From positions 1 through 11,237 of the forward strand of contig DKOD01000023.1 in NCBI GenBank assembly GCA_002469865.1: 11,237 nucleotides of DNA. Direction: 5' to 3'. Source of the stretch: Alphaproteobacteria bacterium UBA7371 (lineage in GTDB: Bacteria > Pseudomonadota > Alphaproteobacteria > UBA8317). The position numbers were made by a program, and so were the translations under genes. The notes below the pieces were generated by a model. That model was not told the DNA's origin and ran no database searches. It saw nothing but the letters and a program-made list of their open reading frames with translations. This document shows, piece after piece, positions 1 through 6,900 of the stretch (its first letter is position 1; each line of letters starts with the position of its first letter).

Positions 1-24
1 TTTTTTTTACAAACACGTCTTGGT

Positions 25-37
25 CATGCAATGCATG
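25..37. repeat. 13-bp perfect palindrome upstream of the PfkB-family gene
   Basis: CATGCA-A-TGCATG is a perfect inverted repeat with one central base, 28 bp before the kinase start codon. It could be an operator, but no convincing -35/-10 pair is seen around it, and such short palindromes arise by chance. Confidence 0.3.
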
Positions 38-65
38 CTGGAAAGAAACAACCAGGGGACGGAGC

Positions 66-1061
66 ATGGAAATCATCGGCATCGGCAATGCAATCGTGGA
101 CATTTTGACAAAATGCGACGATGCACTTCTGGAAAAGCTTGGTCTTGAAAAAGGAACCATGCAGCTTGCCGACAAAGAGCAGGCCGCAGCAATTTATGAA
201 GCCATTGGCCCAACCACCGAAATGTCGGGGGGCTCGGTGGCCAATTCCTGCGCCATCCTTGCTCATCTTGGCATTTCCACAGGCTTTGTGGGCGCCGTGG
301 CCGATGACAGCTTCGGCAATATTTTTGCCCATGATCTCCAATCCGTTGGGGTGCACAATTTGTTTCAGCCCCAGGCACATGCCCTCCCCACGGCGACCTC
401 CATTGTGCTGGTTACCCCGGACGCCCAACGCACCATGAACACACATCTGGGATGTTCAGGCCTCGTGGACGCCTCGGTTATGAACGAAGAAAGCCTCAGC
501 CAAGCCGGCATGGTCTATTTGGAAGGTTATTTGTTTGATTCCCCAACCGCCCGTGAGGCCATGGAAAAAGCCGTGACCATCATGCGGCAAACCGGTGGCA
601 AGGTGGCCCTTTCACTGTCTGATCCGTTTTGTGTGGAACGCCACCGCGACATGTTTTGGGGCATGATCACCGGTGATGCAGAAATGAAAGCCGACGTGGT
701 TTTTGCCAATGAAATGGAAACCGAATCCCTATTTGGATGCCGGCCAGACAGCCAGCTGCTGGATGAACAGATCGTTGCCCACAACATCACCTTATTTGCC
801 ACCCATGGCGCCGAAGGCGTGGAGGTGCTGGAACCCAACAACAGAATGCGTGTGGCGGCTTGGGATGTTGAGGAAGTGGTGGACACAACAGGTGCTGGGG
901 ATGCCTTTGCTGCCGGGGTTTTGGCCGGCTTGATCAGGCAATATTCGGCGGAACATGCCGCAAGATTGGGCACGCTATGTGCCGCATCGGTGCTTGGTCA
1001 GATGGGTGCAAGAACCCAGGAAAATTTGAAGCTTCGGGCGGAAGATTTGTTGCTTCTTTAA
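66..1061 (+). CDS. PfkB-family carbohydrate/nucleoside kinase (adenosine-kinase-like)
   Basis: A 331-residue cytoplasmic kinase predicted to transfer the ATP gamma-phosphate to a sugar or nucleoside hydroxyl. The N-terminus has the family's glycine-containing first strand (IGIGNAIVD), the substrate-side GG motif (MSGGSVANS, about residues 53-61) and, near residue 273, the C-terminal PfkB signature DTTGAGDAFAAG, whose GAGD aspartate (about residue 279) is the expected catalytic base. Length is normal for ribokinase/adenosine kinase proteins. The ATG at 66 follows a purine-rich GGGGACGGAG ribosome-binding site. The gene converges on the HIT gene with only 5 bp between the stops. Substrate cannot be fixed from sequence: related alphaproteobacterial proteins are usually labelled adenosine kinase, but that is family knowledge, not proof here. 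Confidence 0.9.
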   Translation: MEIIGIGNAIVDILTKCDDALLEKLGLEKGTMQLADKEQAAAIYEAIGPTTEMSGGSVANSCAILAHLGISTGFVGAVADDSFGNIFAHDLQSVGVHNLFQPQAHALPTATSIVLVTPDAQRTMNTHLGCSGLVDASVMNEESLSQAGMVYLEGYLFDSPTAREAMEKAVTIMRQTGGKVALSLSDPFCVERHRDMFWGMITGDAEMKADVVFANEMETESLFGCRPDSQLLDEQIVAHNITLFATHGAEGVEVLEPNNRMRVAAWDVEEVVDTTGAGDAFAAGVLAGLIRQYSAEHAARLGTLCAASVLGQMGARTQENLKLRAEDLLLL

Positions 1062-1066
1062 CGTTT

Positions 1067-1447
1067 TTACGATTTTGGTGGGGTGATCATGCGGCCAATC
1101 CGATTTCCACCCAGCAAATGCACATGATAATGGGGCACTTCTTGATCAGCCGCCTCGCCGGAATTGGTGATCAGGCGGTAGCCTGTGCCACCCACAGATT
1201 GGGCGACACCGGTGATGCGCGCGACCTCACCAATAGCCTCGGTAAATCCAGTTTTTTCTACAGCTGTTGCATTTTGCGAAAAATCATCATGGCTCAAATA
1301 ACCGCCCTTGGGGATGATCAGGACATGGACATTTGCCTGAGGATTGATGTCAGGAAAGGCCAAGGCCACGTCATTTTCATAGATACGCTCGGCGGGTATT
1401 TCTCCACGGAGAATTTTGGCAAAAATATTGTCACTGTCATAAGTCAT
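1067..1447 (-). CDS. HIT-family nucleotide-binding hydrolase (HinT-like)
   Basis: A 126-residue histidine-triad protein, expected to hydrolyse nucleoside phosphoramidates or acyl-nucleotide intermediates in the cytoplasm. The N-terminus (DNIFAKILRGEIPAERIYE) is typical of the HinT/PKCI branch, and the C-terminal active site VPHYHVHLLGG carries the H-x-H-x-H triad whose middle histidine is the usual nucleophile. The ATG at 1447 is chosen because GAGG lies 9 nt upstream and the family N-terminus begins there; an in-frame extension to 1495 would overlap hisE. It is the last gene of the minus-strand block, 16 bp after hisE, probably read through from it. No terminator is visible in the 5 bp separating it from the convergent kinase gene. 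Confidence 0.93.
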   Translation of the reverse strand: MTYDSDNIFAKILRGEIPAERIYENDVALAFPDINPQANVHVLIIPKGGYLSHDDFSQNATAVEKTGFTEAIGEVARITGVAQSVGGTGYRLITNSGEAADQEVPHYHVHLLGGNRIGRMITPPKS

Positions 1448-1463
1448 GGTCTTGATCCTCAGG

Positions 1464-1793
1464 CTATGATCTTGATGCTTTTTCTTCCAGGCCACCCATG
1501 GCCTGGCGTTGTTGCAATAACTCGGTCAATTCATCCAGCGTAACGCCAGCATCTTCCAACAACACGAGCAAATGATAAAGAACGTCTGCGGCTTCAGCGG
1601 TGATTTCTTGCTTGTCCTCGGACAAACTTGCCACCACCAATTCAATGGCCTCTTCGCCAAATTTTCGGGCAATGCGGCTTCGGCCGGACTGAAGAAGACT
1701 GGCGGTGTAGGATGTGGTTGCTGGCGCGCCACGGCGTGCTGCAATGATTTCTGCAAGATGTGTGAGTATTTCCATGAACTGCCCGGAAATCAT
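1464..1793 (-). CDS. hisE: phosphoribosyl-ATP pyrophosphatase HisE
   Basis: A protein of up to 109 residues that hydrolyses phosphoribosyl-ATP to phosphoribosyl-AMP plus pyrophosphate, the second step of histidine biosynthesis. The all-alpha MazG-like core is visible: RIARKFGEEAIE carries the metal-binding E-E-x-x-E glutamates, and EAADVLYHLLVLL follows with the conserved E/D pair. The family's usual KKVGEEA reads RKFGEEA here. Start is uncertain: ATG 1793 has no ribosome-binding site, and ATG 1775 (MEILTHLAEIIAARR) fits the family N-terminus and has only a weak GGGCAG upstream. It lies 74 bp downstream of the CYTH-CHAD gene rather than directly after hisF, where alphaproteobacterial hisE usually sits, and 16 bp before the HIT gene. 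Confidence 0.93.
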   Translation of the reverse strand: MISGQFMEILTHLAEIIAARRGAPATTSYTASLLQSGRSRIARKFGEEAIELVVASLSEDKQEITAEAADVLYHLLVLLEDAGVTLDELTELLQQRQAMGGLEEKASRS

Positions 1794-1799
1794 GACAAA

Positions 1800-1827
1800 A
1801 TGATGAATGTCACGTTTTCGTCATCAT
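1800..1827 (-). other. inverted repeat in the hisE leader
   Basis: ATGATGA and TCATCAT form a perfect 7-bp inverted repeat with a 14-base loop that itself contains ACG-AAAA-CGT. It ends 6 bp before the first possible hisE ATG (1793), in a leader lacking a ribosome-binding site. It could affect translation or mark a processing site. There is no T-tract suitable for an intrinsic terminator. Confidence 0.3.
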
Positions 1828-1867
1828 GACGCAAAAATCAAGAAGGTTCTTCGTTGGTTGGACATTT

Positions 1868-3418
1868 TTACCGCCAAAATGCCTTGGTGGCCGCAAAATT
1901 ATTCCAAGCCACACGCGCATGGGCAAAAGCTTTCTCAGCCTCCCCGTGATGCCAGCCCAAAAGATAGCCAAGCGCCATGGAAATTTCTGGGGACTTATGA
2001 CCATGACGTGCGACCAGTTCTTCCGCCATGGCCACATCATTCAAATAGCCAAAAATATTTTGAAGCTTCTTAAGGGATTTGAGGAATTTTTCCGATTTTT
2101 TCTTCGGGTAAAGACATAGAAAAAAGTCACTGGCATAGCGCAATTTCTTCAATTCCTTACGCAGATCATGGCGTTGCTCGATGGACAGTTGCTCGAGCTT
2201 TTTGGCCTTTTTGGCGCATTTGCGCCGCAAGCGGTCCAAGGTCAATTCCGCATGGATAGAGATGGGCCGTGCCAGGCGCATGGTTTGGGTGAAATCACCC
2301 ATTTGAATCCAACCCCTGCCTTCGCAATAGGCTTGCAGGCGCAACAAAAAGACCCCAACCCTCGGGGCATTGATGTTGGCCCGCACCAAAGGCGCGGCCT
2401 CATCCCAAGCCAGGGCAAGTTCATGGGCAAGCTGGGCGAAGCCTTGATCCTCAGTTCTTATCTTTGCCACGGGGGCGACAATATCGTCACGAAGGACATC
2501 CAAATCCCTAAGCCGCCCCACTTGGCTTGCCAGCCAACGGGCTTCACCATCCAAAAAACGCATCTCTGGGACATCGGCCACATCCTTGAACACACGAAAT
2601 ACCGACCGCAAACGGCGAAGGCCGACGCGCAATTGATGTGGTCCTTCGGGGTGATCACTGACACGGGTCACGTGCAAATTATGGCTGATTTGCTTGAGGC
2701 AGGCCCGAAGCGCATCCCGGTAGGCGATTTCCGTATTGGCACCATCAGTGAGGACAAAATCTTTTGCATGCAATGGCATGGCTTGGGTTGCCCGACCTTC
2801 GACCAACATCCCATAGCCAACCGACGCCTTATTGCTGGAGGAGAAAGAGAAGGGAATATCGGCCATGAAGCCACCGGCCAATTGGAACAAATCCTCCAAC
2901 GGACCCTGCACCAATTCCATCTCCACCTCGGTGATGGGGGCGATCAACCCACCCACGACCACTTCGCCGGCATCAAGGCTAACCTCCACAACACCACCCG
3001 TTGGCCCAGCTACTTGCACATATTGCCTACGGATGATGGTTTCAAACACCGGGGTTAAGGGCATGCCGCCACAGGCTTTTTCCAAAAGCTGCCGAACCTG
3101 CATATCCTCGATGCGCTCCAAATCAAGTTGCTCATTGCGCAGCCGGACATGATATTCATCAACCCGGGACAGGCCCGCATGCATCTTGGCATTGCATTTG
3201 ATCGTCTGCACCCAATAACGGCCCTCTTTTCGGGTGCGAAGTGCGATGCCTGCCCGCTTCAATGCCAGGTCAGCGGTGTCATGATAGATGGCCCTCAATA
3301 GGCGTGAACGCCAATTGCCAGTGGCGACATCCTTCACCTTCTGGGCCCGGCGTAATTTCTTGATGCCCTCAATATCACAATGGAATTTGAGTTCGATTTC
3401 TTGGAATTTGTCGGTCAT
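1868..3418 (-). CDS. CYTH-CHAD domain protein (inorganic triphosphatase-like)
   Basis: A 516-residue two-domain protein. Residues about 1-205 form a CYTH triphosphate-tunnel domain: the diagnostic E-x-E-x-K motif is EIELK at 7-11, followed by YHDTADLALKRAGIALRTRKE (45-65) with its basic tunnel residues and EVEMELVQG (164-172). Residues about 225-516 form a CHAD domain, with histidine-led basic helices HQLRVGLRRLRS (from 261) and HDLRKELKKLRYASDFF near the C-terminus. CYTH domains hydrolyse triphosphates or polyphosphate, and CHAD domains bind polyphosphate in characterised relatives; the substrate here is inferred. No signal peptide or membrane segment. It lies between hisF (48 bp gap) and hisE (74 bp gap), unlike the overlapping his genes, and has its own promoter. 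No Shine-Dalgarno sequence precedes the ATG. Confidence 0.92.
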   Translation of the reverse strand: MTDKFQEIELKFHCDIEGIKKLRRAQKVKDVATGNWRSRLLRAIYHDTADLALKRAGIALRTRKEGRYWVQTIKCNAKMHAGLSRVDEYHVRLRNEQLDLERIEDMQVRQLLEKACGGMPLTPVFETIIRRQYVQVAGPTGGVVEVSLDAGEVVVGGLIAPITEVEMELVQGPLEDLFQLAGGFMADIPFSFSSSNKASVGYGMLVEGRATQAMPLHAKDFVLTDGANTEIAYRDALRACLKQISHNLHVTRVSDHPEGPHQLRVGLRRLRSVFRVFKDVADVPEMRFLDGEARWLASQVGRLRDLDVLRDDIVAPVAKIRTEDQGFAQLAHELALAWDEAAPLVRANINAPRVGVFLLRLQAYCEGRGWIQMGDFTQTMRLARPISIHAELTLDRLRRKCAKKAKKLEQLSIEQRHDLRKELKKLRYASDFFLCLYPKKKSEKFLKSLKKLQNIFGYLNDVAMAEELVARHGHKSPEISMALGYLLGWHHGEAEKAFAHARVAWNNFAATKAFWR

Positions 3419-3425
3419 AAGGTAT

Positions 3426-3455
3426 TTTATATGCGCACTAAGTGCGCTTTGCCAA
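3426..3455 (-). promoter_or_regulatory. promoter of the CYTH-CHAD gene, probably leaderless
   Basis: On the minus strand TTGGCA (3450-3455, 5/6 match to the -35 consensus) is separated by 18 bp from TATAAA (3426-3431, 5/6 match to -10). Only 7 bp, ATACCTT, lie between the -10 hexamer and the ATG at 3418, so initiation at the normal distance would fall on or next to the start codon. This agrees with the missing ribosome-binding site. Leaderless initiation is an inference from spacing. Confidence 0.6.
3433..3447. promoter_or_regulatory. 15-bp palindromic operator candidate between -35 and -10
   Basis: GCGCACT-A-AGTGCGC is a perfect 7-bp-arm inverted repeat centred in the spacer of the CYTH-CHAD promoter, a classical site for a dimeric repressor. 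It could also fold as RNA (6-bp stem, TTA loop) in read-through transcripts from hisF. No cognate regulator is encoded in the window. Confidence 0.5.
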
Positions 3456-3466
3456 GGGTGTTATGG

Positions 3467-4240
3467 TCATTTTGGGGCGCGGAATCTGCGCACCGGCAAT
3501 CCCGCCTCCGCCAGGGCGGCCCTGGCCTCGGCAATGCTATGCTCACCAAAATGGAAAATAGAAGCCGCCAACACCGCACTGGCATGACCCTCGGCCACGC
3601 CATCGACCAAATCCTTAAGCTTTCCCACCCCACCCGAAGCAACAACCGGCACGCGAACATGGTCTGCAATCTTGCGCGTGAGGGCCAAATCATAGCCATC
3701 CCTGGTGCCGTCACGGTCCATGGAGGTGAGAAGAATTTCGCCAGCACCCAGGGCCACCACCTGTTGGGCGAATGCCACCGCATCGATGCCCGTGGGCGTG
3801 CGGCCCCCATGGGTGAAGATCTCCCAATGGCCTGGCTTGGTTTGGCGCGCATCGATGGCCACCACCACGCATTGGGCACCAAAACGTTCTGCGGCTGCCG
3901 ACACAATGGATGGGTCTTTTACCGCGGCGGTATTCACAGCAACCTTATCGGCCCCGGCCAATAAGAGATTCCGGAAATCTTCCACATTTCGCACCCCACC
4001 ACCAACAGTAAGCGGCATGAAACAGGTTGAGGCGGTGCGTTCGACCACATCCAGCAAGGTGCCCCGCCCTTCATGGGATGCAGAAATATCCAAAAAACAT
4101 AATTCATCGGCCCCGGCCCGGTCATAAATCCCAGCCAATTCCACAGGATCGCCGGCATCGCGTAAGCCAACAAAATTAACGCCCTTCACCACCCGACCAT
4201 CGGCGACATCAAGGCAGGGAATGATCCGAACGCCAACCAT
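3467..4240 (-). CDS. hisF: imidazole glycerol phosphate synthase cyclase subunit HisF
   Basis: A 257-residue (beta/alpha)8-barrel cyclase that combines PRFAR with ammonia from HisH to give imidazole glycerol phosphate and AICAR. The first strand reads VRIIPCLDVADGRVVKGVNF with catalytic Asp11. The second catalytic aspartate is Asp130 in VVVAIDARQ. Phosphate-binding loops TVGGGVRN and VVASGGVGKL are intact. Length is standard. Start is the ATG at 4240, which overlaps the hisA stop by one base (TGATG), indicating translational coupling. A TTG just upstream is not needed. It pairs with hisH, which is encoded two genes upstream in the same operon. Confidence 0.97.
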   Translation of the reverse strand: MVGVRIIPCLDVADGRVVKGVNFVGLRDAGDPVELAGIYDRAGADELCFLDISASHEGRGTLLDVVERTASTCFMPLTVGGGVRNVEDFRNLLLAGADKVAVNTAAVKDPSIVSAAAERFGAQCVVVAIDARQTKPGHWEIFTHGGRTPTGIDAVAFAQQVVALGAGEILLTSMDRDGTRDGYDLALTRKIADHVRVPVVASGGVGKLKDLVDGVAEGHASAVLAASIFHFGEHSIAEARAALAEAGLPVRRFRAPK

Positions 4241-4968
4241 CAATTCTTGGCCAATTTTTTTAACGCTTCACCAAGATCCAAACGGCCATCATAAATGGCC
4301 CGCCCGGAAATCACCCCCTCAAGAAGGGGAATATTGGCATCAAGCAATCGGTCAATATCCAAAAGCGAAGCAACCCCACCCGATGCAATCACAGGCAAAT
4401 TGGCTGCCAAGGCCATTTGTCTGGTGGCATCAACATTAACCCCTTCCAAAAGCCCATCACGGTCAATGTCGGTAAAAATAATCGCCGCCACCCCGACATC
4501 GGCAAATGCTCGGCCCAAATCTGTTGCCTTCATGTTGCTGGTCTCGGCCCAACCTTCGGTGGCGACATGGCCCGATTTGGCATCAATGCCCACCATTATT
4601 TGCCCTGGAAAGACACGGCATGCCTCACGAACAAGATCAGGGTCTTTAAGCGCAACCGTGCCCAAAATCACCCGATCCACACCAAGTTCCAACCAATCGG
4701 CAATGGAAGAAAGCGTACGAATGCCCCCACCCAATTGCATCCGCATGCCCGTGGCAGCCCGGACGGCCTTAACCGCTTCGGCATTCACCGCCCTGCCCGC
4801 AAAAGCACCATTGAGGTCCACCATGTGAAGATGGCTGCAGCCAGCTTTTTCAAATTGCAGGGCCTGATCCACAGGATCCATGTTGAACACCGTGGCCTCA
4901 TCCATGAGACCCCGCTTTAACCGCACGCATTGGCCATCTTTCAGATCAATAGCGGGAAACAAAATCAT
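4240..4968 (-). CDS. hisA: phosphoribosylformimino-AICAR-phosphate isomerase HisA
   Basis: A 242-residue (beta/alpha)8-barrel isomerase that converts ProFAR to PRFAR, the substrate of HisF-HisH. The N-terminus MILFPAIDLKDGQCVRL places catalytic Asp8. The second catalytic aspartate is Asp129 (MVGIDA). Phosphate loops QLGGGIRT and VIASGGVASL are present. The ATG at 4968 is preferred: it forms an ATGA overlap with the hisH stop and follows a GAGGTG ribosome-binding site at a good distance, whereas an in-frame GTG at 4977 would overlap that site. It is related to HisF by ancient duplication and lies directly upstream of it, overlapping by one base. Confidence 0.97.
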   Translation of the reverse strand: MILFPAIDLKDGQCVRLKRGLMDEATVFNMDPVDQALQFEKAGCSHLHMVDLNGAFAGRAVNAEAVKAVRAATGMRMQLGGGIRTLSSIADWLELGVDRVILGTVALKDPDLVREACRVFPGQIMVGIDAKSGHVATEGWAETSNMKATDLGRAFADVGVAAIIFTDIDRDGLLEGVNVDATRQMALAANLPVIASGGVASLLDIDRLLDANIPLLEGVISGRAIYDGRLDLGEALKKLAKN

Positions 4969-5594
4969 GGCTGCCACCTCAGAAATTGCGAAAGAAAGTT
5001 AAGCCCCGCTTGTTGGGACTTTTCTGGATGGAACTGCACCCCCAACATGTTATCCCGACCGATGATGGCCGTCACCAGCCCACCATGCTCGGTGCTGCCG
5101 ATGAGATGATGTTGTTGGTCTGGTTTCACGGCATAGGAATGAACAAAGTAAAAATCCTCATCATCAAGACCCACCATGACGGGATGGTCTTGAAGAATGG
5201 TAAGGCGATTCCAGCCCATATGGGGCACACGCAGGTTTTGATCCTCTGGCGCCAGCAGGTAGGTATGGCCAGGCACCCAGCCTAGGCCCTCATGCCTGCC
5301 ATGCTCATGGCCTTCATCAACCATAAGCTGCATGCCCACACAAATTCCCAAAAATGGGCGTTTTTTGTCCAGCACAACATCACATAGGGCCTCTTTAAGC
5401 CCATCCACCGCACCCAGGCCTGCCATGCAATCACCAAAAGCACCAACACCTGGTAGGATCACGTGATCTGCCTTGCCAAGCATGGCCGGGTCACTGGTGA
5501 CCAGAACTTGTCTTTCAGTTACCCGGGCCACGGCATTGGCCACCGACCTCAAATTGCCAGAGCCGTAATCAATAACGGCAACAATTCCCTCCAA
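4965..5594 (-). CDS. hisH: imidazole glycerol phosphate synthase glutaminase subunit HisH
   Basis: Class I glutamine amidotransferase of about 209 residues that supplies ammonia to HisF. Visible motifs are VAVIDYGSGNLRSV at the N-terminus, the oxyanion region LPGVGAFGDC, the nucleophile elbow GICVGMQ (Cys85, counting from the TTG start), and the His189/Glu191 pair in VQFHPEKSQQ. The start is problematic. The conserved N-terminus has no ATG or GTG in front of it. The TTG at 5594 begins one base after the hisB stop and gives a normal length. An ATG at 5639 would overlap hisB by 44 bp and add a non-conserved N-terminal stretch. A GGAGG at 5588-5592 lies just ahead of in-frame ATT (5585) and GTT (5582). 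The hisA ATG overlaps its stop. Confidence 0.94.
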   Translation of the reverse strand: MEGIVAVIDYGSGNLRSVANAVARVTERQVLVTSDPAMLGKADHVILPGVGAFGDCMAGLGAVDGLKEALCDVVLDKKRPFLGICVGMQLMVDEGHEHGRHEGLGWVPGHTYLLAPEDQNLRVPHMGWNRLTILQDHPVMVGLDDEDFYFVHSYAVKPDQQHHLIGSTEHGGLVTAIIGRDNMLGVQFHPEKSQQAGLNFLSQFLRWQP

Positions 5595-5595
5595 A

Positions 5596-6189
5596 TCAGG
5601 CCCCCATATGCTCCTTGGTGGACACAAGTCGTCCCTCATTGCGTGGGTCCATGCTTGTGGCCTCCCGCAGGGCACGAGCCAGCGCTTTAAAGCCGGATTC
5701 AGCGATATGGTGGTTGTTCACCCCATAGCGATTTAAGACATGCAAGGTGAGACCCGCATGTTGGGCAAAGGCGTAATAAAATTCCCGGAACATTTCGGTG
5801 TCGAGGTCACCCAGTTTTTCCTTGGTAAAGGCAACTTGAAATACCAAAAAAGGGCGGTCACAAACGTCCACATAGCATTCAGACAGGCATTCATCCATTG
5901 GGATGATGGCCCGGCCATAGCGGGTGATGCCCTTCATGTCGCCCAGGGCGTCACGCAAAGCGAGCCCCAAAACGATACCGACATCCTCGGTGGTGTGGTG
6001 GGGGTCAATATGCAAATCACCCTTAGCCTGCAAGGTGATATCCATGAGGCTATGGCGGGCTAGTTGTTCAAGCATATGATCAAGAAACCCAATGCCGGTA
6101 TGAATTTCGGCCTTGCCGGTTCCGTCAATCGAAATTTGCGCGGAAACACTTGTTTCTTTGGTCTCGCGTGAGGCACTTCCAGTGCGCAT
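5596..6189 (-). CDS. hisB: imidazoleglycerol-phosphate dehydratase HisB
   Basis: A 197-residue manganese-dependent dehydratase converting imidazole glycerol phosphate to imidazole acetol phosphate. It is the monofunctional form, without the histidinol-phosphatase domain seen in enterobacteria. The two repeated metal-binding halves are visible: HHTTED at 64-69 and NNHHIAESGFKALARALREA toward the C-terminus, plus GFLDHMLEQLARHS. The ATG at 6189 is chosen because GGAG lies 8 nt upstream and it gives the usual length; ATG 6204 has no ribosome-binding site. It is the first gene of the minus-strand his block and would normally face hslV directly, but here a toxin-antitoxin module intervenes. Its first ~20 codons and upstream DNA recur, decayed, at about 6948-7101. 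Confidence 0.96.
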   Translation of the reverse strand: MRTGSASRETKETSVSAQISIDGTGKAEIHTGIGFLDHMLEQLARHSLMDITLQAKGDLHIDPHHTTEDVGIVLGLALRDALGDMKGITRYGRAIIPMDECLSECYVDVCDRPFLVFQVAFTKEKLGDLDTEMFREFYYAFAQHAGLTLHVLNRYGVNNHHIAESGFKALARALREATSMDPRNEGRLVSTKEHMGA

Positions 6190-6287
6190 GGTCCGTACTC
6201 CCATGGACAAACGTCATCAAAATCAACGCAACCCCTAGCAGAGCGCGGCAACAAACCCAAGATAGCCGCGGCATGTGATAAACAAAG
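6133..6287. repeat. left copy of an imperfect ~155-bp direct repeat (hisB 5' end plus upstream region)
   Basis: This segment, containing the first ~19 hisB codons and its upstream DNA, aligns in the same orientation with 6948-7101. By hand about two thirds of positions match, with a few small gaps. Best-matching blocks are AGGCA at 6171, ATGGT at 6188, GACAAA at 6206, CCCCTAGC near 6232, and GGCAAC...AAACCC...GATAGCC at 6247-6267. This is the functional copy because hisB is intact. Confidence 0.7.
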
Positions 6288-6310
6288 CAAACGCTGCTCA
6301 CCTCAGTTGG
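6205..6310 (-). promoter_or_regulatory. hisB upstream region, presumed his operon promoter
   Basis: This 106-bp gap between hisB and the parE stop must hold the his promoter unless it is read from parDE. On the minus strand weak candidates are TTGCTT or TTGTTT near 6283-6290 and TATCTT at 6259-6264, but spacing is poor (20 or 15 bp). The block around TATCTT is the best conserved part of the direct repeat, which hints at function. No attenuator leader peptide with histidine codons was found. Confidence 0.3.
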
Positions 6311-6631
6311 TCAAACGCCTTCTAGATCCTCATAATAGACAAGAGCTGGCATATTGCGGCGCTGGTGAATGATACGCAAGATCACGGGTCGATTATCAAC
6401 GACATCGAAACGCTTGAAAAAAATAACGTGACGTTGACAGTTCAGGGAGCGCATGCCTGGCAACAACAAGCTTCTGTCTTTGCCAATAACAGTATGCTTA
6501 TTGATCTGCTCAAATGCGTGGGACAACCGACGGTAATAAAGTAACCACTTATGACTGCCCCAATTTTCTATCGTGTAATTTCGGATGTCTTCAAGATCAG
6601 CCTTTGCATGACGGGATAGCGTAACTTTCAT
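6311..6631 (-). CDS. parE: ParE/RelE-superfamily toxin
   Basis: A 106-residue toxin of the ParE/RelE fold. The N-terminus MKVTLSRHAKADLEDIRNYTIENWG matches the family pattern of a first strand followed by an Ala-x-x-Asp-Leu-x-x-Ile helix and the aromatic-Trp turn. Further on come PGMRSLNCQRHVIFFK and VILRIIHQRRN, the usual position of the strands and basic residues near the active surface. ParE toxins poison DNA gyrase and RelE toxins cleave mRNA; the ParD partner favours ParE, but activity cannot be assigned from sequence. The gene begins 5 bp after the parD stop with little ribosome-binding site, consistent with translational coupling. No internal damage is seen. Confidence 0.88.
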   Translation of the reverse strand: MKVTLSRHAKADLEDIRNYTIENWGSHKWLLYYRRLSHAFEQINKHTVIGKDRSLLLPGMRSLNCQRHVIFFKRFDVVDNRPVILRIIHQRRNMPALVYYEDLEGV

Positions 6632-6636
6632 GCCTG

Positions 6637-6879
6637 TTAGCTATCGAATGCATCCGGTTCAAAAGCATGTGCATCAAATTCGATGTAATCACCACGCTCA
6701 ACTTCCTTAGCAACTTGCTCCAAGTCTGCTTTCAGTGCGTAAAATTGCCGGGCGCCATCTCTTTCCATTAACATCCGCACCCCGGCACGCACCACCTCGC
6801 TTAAATTGGCATATGCACCAGAATCAATCTGCGTTTGCACATATTGTTGCATCGGTTTGGTTAGGTGAACATTCGGCAT
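6637..6879 (-). CDS. parD: ParD-family ribbon-helix-helix antitoxin
   Basis: An 80-residue antitoxin and autorepressor. The N-terminal ribbon-helix-helix is clear: MPNVHLTKPMQQYVQTQIDSG gives the DNA-contacting strand and first helix, then YANLSEVVRAGVRMLMERDG the second helix, as in ParD/CC2985-type proteins. The acidic C-terminal tail (VERGDYIEFDAHAFEPDAFDS) is the part expected to wrap the toxin. The ATG at 6879 is chosen because GGAGG lies 5 nt upstream; the longer in-frame start at 6891 would include that site. It precedes parE as usual, and its promoter carries a palindrome suited to binding by its own dimer. Confidence 0.92.
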   Translation of the reverse strand: MPNVHLTKPMQQYVQTQIDSGAYANLSEVVRAGVRMLMERDGARQFYALKADLEQVAKEVERGDYIEFDAHAFEPDAFDS

Positions 6880-6900
6880 ATAATCCTCCACTCATGCTCA

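Noticed and set aside
1..8. Run of eight T at the left edge, possibly a terminator tail
   Set aside because: The preceding bases are outside the window, so no hairpin can be seen.
24..446. Minus-strand open frame opposite the PfkB-family gene
   Set aside because: The plus-strand frame has clear kinase motifs and a ribosome-binding site. The opposite frame has neither recognisable motifs nor a sensible context.
1826..1867. Possible terminator after the CYTH-CHAD gene (GAAG-AAC-CTTC followed by T-rich bases)
   Set aside because: The stem is only 4 bp, and the T-run is short and displaced. It is too weak to annotate.
2168..3058. Long open frame (296 codons) on the plus strand inside the CYTH-CHAD gene
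   Set aside because: It is antisense to a well-supported gene, and its translation shows no recognisable family motif. It is a shadow of the real frame.
6205..6310. Histidine attenuator leader peptide upstream of hisB
   Set aside because: No short open frame with a run of histidine codons and no competing hairpin set was found.
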